DNA of 64,000 bases, from assembly GCA_029448655.1 (NCBI GenBank), contig JACCLO010000014.1, positions 124,001 through 188,000 on the forward strand, read 5' to 3'. The notes under the pieces are model-generated. The model saw only the letters and a list, made by a program, of their open reading frames with translations, was not told the DNA's origin and ran no database searches. This DNA is from Wolfiporia cocos. Its lineage: Eukaryota > Basidiomycota > Agaricomycetes > Polyporales > Phaeolaceae. Below are positions 19,828-30,984 of the stretch, one piece after another. The number at the start of each line of letters is the position of its first letter. Position 1 is the stretch's first letter. Position numbers and translations under genes: made by a program.

Positions 19828-22800
19828 CTAGGCATTCGTCGGCCTCGACGGATCCTCCAAGTTCCCCTCCTCAGAGTGCCTTTGCATCCTGTTCGTTGTA
19901 GATGTCCCCGTTCCCGCTGAGGGACGGGGTCGTAGAAGTTTGCCATATGAAGTGTTGGTGGCACTCATTCTGTCGATGACCTGGTTGATTGAGCCCACAA
20001 GTTCGGCAAATGTAATCGGGACAGTCGAGGATCCAGTGGTTAGCGGAACCACATTGTCGGCACGGCTGCTCGGGTGAAGGCCTTGCTGGTACCCATAGGG
20101 AAGGGATATCGCGGAGGTATTCGTTATGTTGATACCTCCAGTGGTGCACGGCTCGGTGAAGGTTTCGTGCAGCCCATGTGGGTAGGGAGGCAGTGTCTCG
20201 TTTGTGCTCCCTCGCACCTCGCTCAAACTCCTTGCGGGTAATACTCTGCACCGAAGGAGATCGTTGAATAGGCGGTGTGCTATTCGCTCTTCGCTGTCGC
20301 GCTGGGGTAGCCCTAGGGCTTGTCGGGCGTGCAGGTGGTTCACGTCGCCCATCGCTTCCCATACCAGGAATACGCGGCGTTGAGTCTCTAACTCCTGTTC
20401 GGCGGGCTCTCTGAGTCTCGGTAGGCAATGGAAATAATACTCGATCGCGTTCCATAAAATCATACGGCCTTGCAACTCGGCGTCATTTGTTGGTGGTGAA
20501 AAAGCGGGCGGGTCGTGGTACGTATTCGGGTCGATTGGGAGTAGTGTGCTCGCGATCCTCGAAGTCGTTGAGCGCGTGTCGTAATCGTGCCGTTGTGGTG
20601 GCGGCCAGTCTGTCGATAAGTCTGTCGGTGAGTAGCTCGAGTCCCTCTCTCTGCGCTTGGATCTGCCCCTCCATTCGGACGAGGTCCTCGGTAATATTCT
20701 GGTACGAGCTGTATACGTGGGTGAGGTCCTGCGCGATATCGAAGAGGGCCGTCCAGCCATCGGCTCGGCCAGCAAAGGGTCCCTCGGCCCTGTACCAGAG
20801 TAGGGCGTGTCTGATCTGTAGATGTTGGGGGGAGTGCCTCCTCGGCAGCGTACCTCTTGGTCGTCCTTCTCTGCGACCTGTGTCGCTGTGGGGGGTTGTG
20901 GCACGGCGAGGGAGCTGGTGACGAGTCGTCGACATACTATCACTGTTCGGTTTTCGAGCGTTGGGGTTGTCCTGACTCTCGTCCTGTGGTAGTCTTTTAT
21001 CAGCTCCCTGGAATGCTCCAAGTTCCCCTCGTCTTCCCATGAGTTGTCAGCTGTGGCATAGCCTTTCCACTTGACAAAGTATTGGTGTTTCTTTCCTCGC
21101 CATCTGTCAGCCAGGATAGCTTTGACTTCGTATTCTTCCTGTCCCTTGATGATATCAGGTGGCGGCCGTAGGTAATTGGGTCCGTGCACCCTCGCTTCTC
21201 TGAACGGTTTTAGTAAGGCAGCGTGGAATACCGGATGAATTTTCCAGCTCGTTGGTAACTGCAGCCGGTATGTCGTGGGTCCCATCTTTTCTGTGATGGT
21301 GAAGGGTCCTTCCCTTTTTGGTGCCAGCTTGTTAGATTCGTATGGGATAGTTATGTTCTTTGCGTCGAGCCAAACTTTATCTCCTTTCTCGAGCTTCGGT
21401 AATTCTTGGAGGAAGCGTCCTGCCATCCTTTTCTGAGCTAGTTCGTGCGCGATGAATGCCATATTTCGCGCCTCTTTGATCTTCTTGATTCTGTCGACTG
21501 CTGCCGGGACGTTCCCTACTCTGTCGTAGTCTGGGAATCCTCTCGGGGTATACCCCAAGATTATTTCGAGTGGCGCGGGTCGATTTTCAGTTCGCCGGGT
21601 GTTGTGTGCAAACTCAACGTCAGGTAGTCGTTGTACCTATTGAAACGGGTCATTCATGCAGTAGATGTGAAGGTATACTTCGATTTGTTGGTTCATCCTT
21701 TCTGTTTGCCTGTCTGTCTGGGGGTGGTATGCTGTGCTCATCGCTGATTCCGTTCCTTGCAGTTTGCATAACTCCTTGAAAGGTTTTGATGCGAACTGTG
21801 GCCCTCTGTCTGAAATGATCTTTCGGGGGATGCCATATAGCGAGTAGATCTTTCGGTGGAATATCTCTGCCACCCCTTTGCTAGTGATTGTTTTGTCGCA
21901 AGGGGTGAGAGAGATTGCCTTGGATAGGCCATGGTCGACGATCACCGTTGATGAATCGTATCTTCCCACTCTTGGCAGATCGGTGACAAAGTCGACCGAG
22001 CATTGTGAGAAGGGGAGGGCGTCCTCCCGCGTCGGTATTGGTTGTAGTGGGGGTTTGATCGGGCTTCGATCAGGTTTCATCTGTTGACAGATTGCGCAGC
22101 CCTGGACATATTCCGCTATCATTGTTCTCATGTCAGGCCACCAAAAATGCGTTGCAACCTGTATCGTTGTTCCCCAGATTCCAGGGTGTCCGGCTGGGAT
22201 CGAGTCGTGGTATTTCGAGATGACGTCCCATCGAAGACTCTCATCTTTTGGTACGTACATCCTGCCCTTGTAGAGCAATATTCCATCTGTTTGCTGCCAA
22301 TCATCTGCGGCGGTCCTTGCGGGGAATTCGCCTGTTCCTTCTAGGGTGCGGATTGCCTGTTCCGCAGATTCATCTCGATCATTGGTGCTTTTGATTTGAT
22401 CAATGATTGGGATCTGGATCGCATGGACTACGAGCTCATCTGGGATCATGGTGATTCCCTCGTTGTCTTCGTCGCTTTCATCGAGGTGATACAACCTAGA
22501 AAGTGTGTCGGCCATGACCAGTTTTTTTCCGGGGACGTGTTGCAGCTTCAGGTTGAATTGCGAGAGGAATAGATGCCATCTCGCTTGTCGCCGATTTAGG
22601 CGCTGTGCGCTTCTCCAGTACGTCAGGTTCTGGTGATCGCTTCGGATCAAGATCCGATGCGGTGCTCCTTCTAACAGGTGCCGCCATTCTTCTAGTGCTC
22701 GGACTATTCCGAGTAGTTCGCGATCATAGATTTCGTAGTTCCGTTCTGCCGAAGTCAGGGATTGTGAGAGATATCCCACCGGCCGTTTGTGCCCTGTTTC

Positions 22801-24292
22801 ATTCGTCTGTTTCAGCACTGCTCCTGTGGCGAACTGAGATGCGTCTGTTTCGAGGATAAATGGTTTCTCCTTGTCCGGCGTCCCTAGTGCGGGCGCCGTC
22901 GTGAATGCTTGTTTCATGAAGTCGAACACCTTTTGTTCTTTATCCGTCCACCGGAACCGTGTCCCTGTGACCGTTTCCGTGAGGTCTACCAGAGGTCGGG
23001 CGTGCGTTGAGTAATGATCGATAAACTTTCGGTAGAAATTTGCGAATCCTAGGAAGGATCTGACTTCCTTGAGATTTCGGGGAGTCAGCCAGTCTTTAAT
23101 CCCATTGAGTTTCGCTGGGTCCATCTGAATATTTCCTGGGGTAATGACTAGCCCCGGAAATTCGACTCTTTCAACGCCAAAGGCGCATTTTTCGGGTTTC
23201 ACAAAGAGGTGGTTATCCACCAGTCTTTGGAGAATTCGTCGCTCTCGTTCCTTGTGCATTTTCTCATCTTCTGAGAAAATGAGGATGTCGTCCATGTAGA
23301 CAAGCACCCATCCTTTGAGAATTTCTTCTTTCAGGATTTCATTCATCATTGCCTGGAAGGTTCCTGGTGCGTTGCATAATCCAAAAAACATAACCGTGGG
23401 CTCGTATAACCCTCGGTTTGTTTTGAAAGCCGCCTTCCATTGGTCTCCTTCTTTGATTCGAATGTTGTTGTATCCCACCCTGAGATCCATTTTCGTAAAG
23501 ATCTTTGCTCCTTTCAGCTTTTCTAGGAGCTCTGAGATGAGTGGCAGGGGATAAACATTCTTTATCATCCCTTCGTTCAGATATTGATAATCTTGACAGG
23601 GCCGGAGGCCGTTGTCTTTCTTTGGGACGAAAAAGGAAGGTGACGCCATTGGGGATTTCGGAGGAACTACGAATCCCTTAGCCAGGTTTTCTTTTAGGAA
23701 TTCGTCCAGTGCCTGTTGTTCTTTTGGCGACAGCGCATAGACCTTGCAGTCTCTTGGCACGAAGTCCGGTTTTAATTCAATCGCGTGGTCCCATGGTCTC
23801 GACAGGGGGAATGCTGCCACGGATTCCTTACTGAATACCTTGGCGAAGTCTAATAGGTGTTTCGGGACCATCTCTTCGATCGTTTTTTCTGGTTCGGGGG
23901 TTTTCTGTGCGAATTCTTGGGATTTTGTTAATGCTCTTCGGACAGCATTAATGATCTATATCTTTGTTTGGAACTTCCTTCGCGTTTCCTCTTTCTTTCC
24001 TATGATCTTGGGGCCTTCTTTCGCGAAGCGTCGGATTGCTTCGTACTCTTCAGGAGTGTATAATCGTCGATTAGTTTCTTCCGGTTGGTCTGTGGATCCA
24101 AACCCTTTCTCCCCTCGTTCCATTCCATCTAGGTCTTTGACCTCTATGATGTCGGGGGTGAGGTGTCGTTCGAATATTATCTGGGCTATTCGCATGCCCG
24201 GGATAACCCTTTGTGCTTTGTCTGAGTGGTTGAAGATAATGACTCCAACATCTCCTCGGTAGTCTGAGTCTATGACTCCTGCTTGTACTACC
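19828..24292 (-). pseudogene. A2 Pol: partial dUTPase, RT, RNase H, integrase, chromodomain, tail
   Basis: The dUTPase begins at motif 3 (QAGVIDSDYRGDVG). RT shows VYMDDILIFS, RNase H shows LETDASQ, and integrase has GHPGIWGT...CAICQQMK, then CSVDFVTDLP, ISDRGPQF and YHPQTDRQTERMNQQ. A chromodomain (EYEVKAILADRW, QYFVKWKGY, SWEDEGN) and a ~330-residue tail end at 19828. Stops interrupt it near 23955 and 21640 (a TAG where A1 and D have Trp). Otherwise it is open in two long pieces (23871-21637 and 21558-19828). Confidence 0.85.
19871..20935 (-). pseudogene. A2 copy of overlapping ORF3 (two zinc knuckles)
   Basis: The frame lies in -1 relative to pol. Its ATG at 20935 (MSTTRHQLPR) is the same start as in A1. 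The coiled-coil-prone N-half and the C-terminal knuckles CRQCGSANHWILDC and CRTCGLNQPGHRQNEC are kept. One in-frame TGA (20483-20485), where A1 has CGA, splits it. It ends in DAKAL, close to the end of pol. See the intact copies in A1 and D. Confidence 0.7.
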
Positions 24293-24353
24293 AATTCGTA
24301 TTCGCCCAATGGTGAGTTCTGTCGATATTCGAAAAATCAAAATAACCGTAACA

Positions 24354-24654
24354 CATAGTGTCCTTGGTACTGCTACCACTAAGTCCATAAGGCTAGTACG
24401 CTACAATAACCAATCCGAAACGCTGCGGTTGAGTACAACAGTGGCTGAAATGTAGAAGCTCTGTGGTTATACAACAGATATCACCTAGAACCTGATACGC
24501 TACGAAACTATGGGCATAGGGCTGTTGTACATGAAACGAGGGTCGGTGGTTGAACAGGGAACCCTGGAAATAAACGTGTGCTAATGCGGTTGAATGCTAA
24601 ATCCTCTTCTCCAGTGAGGCGTCAAAGATATACGAAATTGTGCGGACCGTAACA
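24354..24654 (-). mobile_element. Fragment of a family-B LTR
   Basis: It corresponds to the 5' ~300 bp of the LTR (ending GGACCGTAACA on the plus strand) and is abruptly joined to A2 at 24354. The other part of this LTR is not next to the far end of A2, so the junction is not a simple insertion. Confidence 0.7.
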
Positions 24655-25124
24655 CCTGAGTCCCTTCCCACACCTCTGTTTATTGCAGATGTGGTGCATG
24701 TCCGGTGGCCAAGCCTCCTCCACTCCGTCGTCCATGGCAGACATTGTGACTGCACCACTCATGTGAGTCACTTCCTTTCCTTCCTGCTTGTAGTAACTCA
24801 TAGCTGATGTGCTGTGTACAGTGATAGTGAGCACCACATCTGGGACACGCTCGCGGTGGTGGCAGCACGTGGTGTCCACACCACATCCATGGTGGATGTT
24901 CATGCTGATACTAAGAGGTCGCCGCCGTGGGCGCCACAGGCAGGAGTGGAGGTCAGAGACTACTGCTCTGTGGTGGATCTTTCATAGCTCCTTCTGTTAC
25001 TAGCCAGCTCTACTGACATGAATAAAATTGAACTTTTATTGGCACTGTACTATATGTATTAATATATTCTATGAGCTGCATTTCTGGAACCGGTACCCTA
25101 GAGCAGTGCCCCTGCCCCGCCAAC

Positions 25125-25235
25125 CGCCCAAGGGACCACTATTGTGAGGTCCTCACAATAGCAAGGGCCTCAGCTAATGTCCTCGCAATAGCAAGGGCCT
25201 CAGGTGAGGTCCTCGCAACAGCACGGGCCTAGGCG
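25125..25235. repeat. Three imperfect ~33-bp tandem repeats
   Basis: The unit is roughly TGAGGTCCTCRCAAYAGCAA followed by GGGCCTCAG. Three copies, decreasing in similarity, lie 5' of the nuclease-kinase gene. The rest of 24655-25470 shows no supported gene. Confidence 0.55.
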
Positions 25236-25542
25236 CTGCGTCCTTGCAAGAACGCGTCCCTTGGGCGCTTGCTATTGCGCGGACCTGCTACTATAAGGGG
25301 GTTATACATGACTATACTGGTCCGGCTACATTTACAGGACCTGCTAGGTATATCTACGTAGATTTACAGTCTCGCACTTTGCTGATGCCCCCGGTGTAAT
25401 GACTGATCGAACAGAAGTTGCAGTCTCGTGACCAGACGGAGTTTGAATATCTGAGGACGCGTCGGGTTGAGTGTTGCTTGTCCCCACGACTCTGTCTCAC
25501 TCAAGCCTCGATACATTCCCCTGCCGCTCCCCCTTGTTCACT

Positions 25543-27546
25543 ATGGCGACTACCCAGCGGCAACGCTCCATACCTGTTGCTGTAGTTGATCTCTTCATCG
25601 ACGACCATCGCCTCCATGATCGTCCTCTCTTAGCACCCTTCGATCCTCAAGAGACGACCATAGATCAGATTTGTGATTGGGTCGCTGAGCAAAGCAAAGC
25701 AGATACAACTTTGGTTACTCTGTGGAAGGTTTGTCGCCAACGTATCTTCACGTATTGCATTCAACCAACGCCTGGAACAGCCGAAGGAGTACCTCACACG
25801 CAACAATATGAAACAGCTTAGAGAGCTCCTTAAAGTCAACGTCTATAACCTTGAGGCCTTCTGCGATGATATCACAGAAAATGGCGAGGATCTCTTCAGC
25901 TCCTTGCTCGCCGATCAGTCGAGATCGCGTGATGCCAAGTTGCCACTGCTTGTGGCACGAATACGAAAGGATCAGCCGTTCAAGCGGAAGAGAAGTGATC
26001 AAGAAATTGGTGTAGAGATGGATGAGGCCATAACGAGCGAGTTAAGACCATTGATTAAGCGTGCGTCACATTGAACTGTTTTTCTCAGCCACCGCTTCAA
26101 CATCATAATACAGGATATAAGCAATCGCTCCTTGGCGAAGCCCCCAGTCCGTCTGTCGCTGCGCAGCCACGGGAATATTATAATTTCCAGAACGGAGTCA
26201 GTCCTATCGCTGATGGCCGGTATGCTTCCAGAAGACCAGTTGTCGCAGCACCGATTGTGATATACGATTCTATCTTCGCAACCTTCATTGCGGACGTTAA
26301 CAGCTCGGAGCCGCTGAATGACGTTGTCCTGGTGCGGCAAACAGAGGAGTTTATGGAATCTGTGTCGGAGATTCGCTGCGCGGAGAACGAGAGCTACGCA
26401 TCCAACCGCATGGCGCTAAAAGGAATTCTTGAGATTGCCCTCGAGAGCATGGCCACCCACACCGATGGGCCAGAATCCGACCATATTATCCCGTACCTTT
26501 GTGAGGTGGAGCCCCATGAGGCAGCTGCTCTTGGGATTATAGAGGAGAAAGCTGGGGTCGGCAAGAGCGGAGATGCTACTGTTCAGGCTGAATTCTATTA
26601 TCGTCTGTATTGGAAGGAACGCAGTGTGCGTCCTGCGCTTTATCTGTGATACCCCTGTCTCACAACCTTGCAGGATCTCCTCGACGCGAGCTTTTCCTCA
26701 ACGTTCCTCATCGGCTTGATGGGACCCTATCTGTCGATCAGTGGTGCGATTTGGACCACTGACATAGTTGTGCAGCCTCTCGTCTCGGGGCTCCTCTGGC
26801 TCGGCTCCCCTCCACTGATTAGTGACGTTGAGATCATCCGGGTTGCGCGTGTATTCGGTGCGCTGAAGAAAGGCTTGAAATCTCTCCGCGACCAATATAA
26901 ACGCCTCAAGCCCCCCGTTGGCAATATTCTAAGGAGATTTTTCCCACTGGCAACTACCTTCACCTACTCCGGCAAGGAGGTCTCCTTCAAATATCAAAAG
27001 TATCTCAAGTCGAAGTCCGCGTCGTGCTTGGTTTTCTCTGCCATTCTGGACAAGGAAGTGATCGGCGACGAGCAGCAAGTGGTTGTCAAATTCGTCGAGC
27101 GGTACGGCGAGGACGCACACAAACTTCTAGCAAAGGAGGGTCTTGCACCGAAGTTGTATTACTGCGGCGACATCTGGCACAAAGATCCCGTGGCAAACAC
27201 GGGCTGCGGCTCACGAAAGATGGTCGTGATGGAGTACGTCCAGGGTCGGTCTGCCACGCGCACTGATTGTACCAATCATTACGAGGTGCTGTCTAAGGCG
27301 GTTAAGCTCCTCCATGACAAGGGCATGGTCCACGGGGATCTCCGTCGGCCGAATGTCATAGCTACCGACAATCCTAATGCACCGCTCAAGATCCTCGACT
27401 TCGACTGGGCTGGGATGCAGGGGAAGGTGAGATACCCACTTAGATTATCCAAGGAGGTTCGTTGGGAGCCGTCGGTGGGCGACTACGCGCTGATAGAATA
27501 TAAACATGACGATTTTATGTTGCATAAGCTTACTGCCGCGTTGTAG
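25543..27546 (+). CDS. Crinkler-type protein: Ubl-like header, nuclease fold, protein kinase
   Basis: The predicted exons are 25543-25728, 25817-26060, 26114 to about 26612, and about 26665-27546, all with matching phases. The N-terminus (VDLFIDDHRLHDRPLL, TLVTLWK, NVYNLEAFCDDI) resembles the ubiquitin-like header of Crinkler-type effectors. A PD-(D/E)XK-like domain follows (CEVEPHE, IIEEKAGVGKSGDATVQAEF, YYRLYW, then SFLIGLMGPYLSISGA-like residues). The C-terminal kinase has VVVKFVERYG (Lys strand), VVMEYVQG (hinge), HGDLRRPNV (catalytic loop) and DFDWAGM in place of DFG; no glycine-rich loop is obvious and the C-lobe is short. The combination is widespread in Agaricomycetes. The substrate and cellular role are unknown. 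The gene appears open throughout; the third intron's ends are the least certain. Confidence 0.7.
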
Positions 27547-28201
27547 CTATGCACTTCGCATCGATTGGGAACAGTATTTGTGTTCGTTAGTACTACGTCG
27601 TAATTTGTTCGACGGACGGCAGTCGCCGTTTGTTCTCTATAGTGTTACTGTGTTCGAGTGTTCTCTCCCTCCCTAGGCTAGTAGGACCACTGGCACAAAA
27701 ACCCCATTGTGCATCCCATTGGTGTTGGCCGCTGGAATGCTCTGCCTATGATGATCTCGCTGATGGCATGTCAGCCCACACAGGCTGGAGAGCTCAAGCA
27801 TGCTAGATCATACACAACTAGGGATGCACGCAGCGCCGTAGAAGTGGGGAGGGGCAATCCTATGCCAACGGCATCTCCCGCGGATGTCCTCTGTCTGGGC
27901 GAGTTGGCGCGCGCTACTTGCGTGCTACTGGCGCGCTAGTACCTTTATCTCGACAGCGTCTTATGATAGGATTGGTATCAGCACGGCGCGGCGCGGCGAA
28001 CGCCTGCTGCCCCTGTAGCGCTCACTGGACCATGGTATTTTTCTACAGATAATCAAGGAGTGCTTTTCACGCCTCTGTGTAGTGAGACTAAATGTGTATT
28101 AAATATATCTACATCGATCCTCCGGGATGGACTTTCTTCAAATCGCATTATATAGCGAGGCAGTGGTTTCAAGGGCATACACGTGCGTCATGTGATTTTG
28201 C

Positions 28202-28225
28202 GAGAGAGAGAGAGAGAGAGAGAGA
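28202..28225. repeat. (GA)n microsatellite
   Basis: An uninterrupted run of about twelve GA units. The surrounding 27550-28430 shows no supported coding sequence; it is a mixed-composition spacer downstream of the nuclease-kinase gene. Confidence 0.9.
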
Positions 28226-28473
28226 CAACCATTTATACCCCGCAGTCAGTATACTATGTACATGTGCGGCAGCTGCTAGAGCCCATAGTCGAAGGTAAAG
28301 AGTATCGCAAATATGAGTAGGGTGGTGTTAGCGATGAGACGTCTGTTAGTAGTGGTGAAAGGGGAAGGGGTCGAAGGTACTCCGAAGGAGTGGAACTAAC
28401 GTCATACGGGCCCCGAGTTAGGCCGACGCTTGTTCAATAAATACTTGGGAATACGGGTGAAAAATGAGTATAA

Positions 28474-29603
28474 CTATGACGCAGAAGTACTCGCTGCAGG
28501 GAAGGGTGTGGAGGTGACGATCTCGCAAGAGATCTGAGGGTTGAATACGTCGCATTTGCGGGCGATGCGTTGGACACCGGCAAGAGATTCTTCAATGTGT
28601 TCGAGGATGACGTGTGTGTCTTCGTCGGGGAAGGATACGTAAACGGAGGATCGGAGCTTTGTGGAGTTGTCGTTGACCCATTTGAAGTTGGAGAATTGAA
28701 TAGGGTCTTTGTGCTGGACGTTGGCACGGTGAAGATGGTACCAGAACATGGTGTTCAGGAGTACCTCGTACCATTCCATGTTGAGTAGGTGTGAGTCGTA
28801 AGGCTTGCAGTTTGGGGATGGACGTCGAAGGACGTTGTTGATTTGGAGTGTGAGAGAATGGGTGGGGATAAAGACATGAGGAGGTGCGTACAACACGTTG
28901 CCCCATGGTTCGGGGCCGGTGGGGTGTGAATAAATTGGTCCTTCCATAGGACCAGCGGGTCGATCGTAGAGAGGTCCTTCCATAGGACCGGCAGGTTGGT
29001 CGTAAAGGGGTTTCTCGAGGGGGCCAATAGGGTGATCATATAGTGGTGGCTCGAGTAGGAATTCGTCGGTGTCGACAGAGTCGACAGAGTGATGACTGGG
29101 GGTTGGTGATGGGGTACGAGGAGGCATATGTTGTGGGGATGGCGTTCGAGGTGGCGTCTCGGGACGATTCGGAACCCAGTGTAGACGCGGTTCGAGCTTC
29201 TTCGGGGTGGGTCGGATAGAGCGTTTGGAAACGTGTTTGAAGTGAGGTGTGGATGGAGTGGTGCGTGGCTTAGGGGTGGAGGGTGTGGGGGGGTGGGTAA
29301 AGGGTTGTTGAAAGTGGGTGCTAGGAGTGAGGTAAGGTGGAGCGCAAGGCTGTTGATGTCCTGCTGCAAGGCGAGCAGGGAGGGGAGTTCGGTATGAGCC
29401 AATTCATTGGCACCATGGGTGATAGCGGTGAGAAGGTAGGATACGTGCGTCTTCCAGAGAGGAAGAGCATATGTTGATGGGGTGGTTTCATGCGCCCGGT
29501 GAATGCTCTGGGCGGTGTTGAAAAGAAGATCAAAGGCAAAGGTAGCAGGGGTGATGTCGTTAGGGACCCTCTGTGTACTCGGGACAGTGCGTTGGGTGTT
29601 CAT
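28474..29603 (-). CDS. Hypothetical protein with PLYD..GP repeats
   Basis: A frame from the ATG at 29603 encodes a helical N-part (FAFDLLFNTAQSIHRAHE, VSYLLTAITHGANEL) and then a Pro/His-rich stretch. An overlapping frame (from 29127, ending 28474) continues with four copies of a 12-14 residue unit (PLYDHPIGPLEK, PLYDQPAGPMEG, PLYDRPAGPMEG, PIYSHPTGPEPW) and a well-structured C-terminal part rich in Trp and Tyr (NMEWYEVLLNTMFWYH). The two frames overlap by about 370 bp, so a frameshift or an unseen intron joins them, or they are separate. No family is recognised. Confidence 0.5.
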
Positions 29604-30071
29604 GGTGAGGTGGACGGTGCGTAGGGGGTGTTGTTGAGGTGGACGGTACGTGAGCGCCTAAGACGATGGTGGTGGTAAGAGAGAAAGGAGGGTTGTCATG
29701 TGATTTTGCGCATTCGCGTTTAACGTGCGCACCAATTGCACACCTGCGCATTTTCCGGTGCAGCTGGCCATATAGTCTGTAGCCTTTCTAATATTTCTGA
29801 TACACCCAAATAGCTTGTTTTAACCATTACAATACAGGTAAATTGCTTTCTGCCCTATGGGCAAGCGATCCCACCTGCAAAAGACCCAGGCGCTCGGTAA
29901 CTTAGTCAAGATCAGGTGCCGCAGATGCTCAAAAATGACAATGCGGCCTGTCAGTTACAAGAAATGCTGCGCCGTGAGGTTGAGAAAACTCGAGGCTTAC
30001 ACCGGGACCTCGTAAATGCTCGCCGTCGTGAGCTTCGAGTGCGGGCAGCGAAGGGAAAATTGTCCAATAAG

Positions 30072-30722
30072 TAGTGATGTGCAGGGCCCGGCCCGGCCCA
30101 AAAGCCCCGGCTTTGGCCTGGCTTTGGACGGCCCACGGCTTTCCAAAGCCTCAGGCCAGGCCCTCACTGATGGCTCACGGCTTGGCCCGGCCTAGGCCGG
30201 GCCCAAGCCGGGGCCTACCACTACTATGGTAGTCATCACTATAACTTCAAAAGTTTGAAGTACATCATTTTCAGCTGTTCCTTGATGAAAAGGAACATTC
30301 TTGATGAAAAGGAACATTGAGGCCTACAATTTATAGTAGGATTGAGTGTCAAAATAACCTTCCACTGGCACAGTGTTCAGTAGCGCACCTGCCATATGGG
30401 GTATCGTATAGGCGCCCAACGGTGCACGGGAGGCTTCAACGTTAAGGATTTGACTTATGGGCCTTTTCTTTGGTTTGAAATAAACAATACAGAGGCACTA
30501 CATTGGAGTTGAGCATATTGCTATCATGTACATGTAATTGCTGGACATTGTATCCATTAGAGCCACCAGGCCGGGGCTCAACGGCTCGGCCCGGCTTGGC
30601 CTGAGACACAAGCCGGGCCCTGGGCCGTCTCAAGCCATTGCGTAAAGCCCGGCTTGGCCCGGCCCAAGTAGGGCCCTGCCCGGCTCGGCTCACGGCCCAA
30701 AGCCGGGCCTGGCACATCACTA
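30072..30722. mobile_element. Non-autonomous hAT element, complete, target duplication CCAATAAG
   Basis: The 651-bp element begins TAGTGATGTGCAGGG and ends CCTGGCACATCACTA, with CCAATAAG at 30064-30071 and 30723-30730. Its subterminal GGCCCGGC repeats match the hAT at 5976-9850 and the element at 12352-12989. It is inserted in the coiled-coil gene without changing the flanking frame. Confidence 0.9.
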
Positions 30723-30984
30723 CCAATAAGGTCTTGGAGGGACAAAGGGAATTGAGGATAGTAGGAGGAAAAGCCCATGAGGCTACGGGAGTACTTCAAC
30801 ATGAGCTGAGGGAAACAATGGATGGGTGGATCATACATGAGCAAGAACTCCTTGCAGGATGGGCAGAGACCAGCACAAACCTTCGGGAGCAGTGTTCAAA
30901 GGTAGCTGAAGAAGCCAAGAGATCCAGGGATGCGCTGCGTAGAGAGTTCAAGGCATCAAATGCTGCGCTGCATTACGCACTGGC

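Larger units (their letters stand above)
19117..24353 (-). mobile_element. Chromovirus 'A2', 5'-deleted copy
   Basis: Pol reads from about 24292 to 19828, followed by a polypurine tract (AGGGAGGGGC) and a 700-bp 3' LTR (19816 to 19117). At the upstream end the dUTPase is cut within motif 3 and fused directly to the first ~60 bp of the 5' LTR (24293-24353). So most of the 5' LTR, gag and protease were deleted. It shares the organisation and much of its sequence with A1. Confidence 0.85.

Noticed and set aside
24354..24654. Reading the family-B LTR fragment as the target into which A2 inserted
   Set aside because: The other half of that LTR is not found at the far end of A2, and the flanking 5-bp sequences do not match.
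25125..25235. CRISPR-like array
   Set aside because: Only three imperfect direct repeats without distinct spacers, in a eukaryotic genome.
27709..28298. Short frames downstream of the nuclease-kinase gene
   Set aside because: Low information content, no splice-compatible neighbours, and part of the region is a GA microsatellite.
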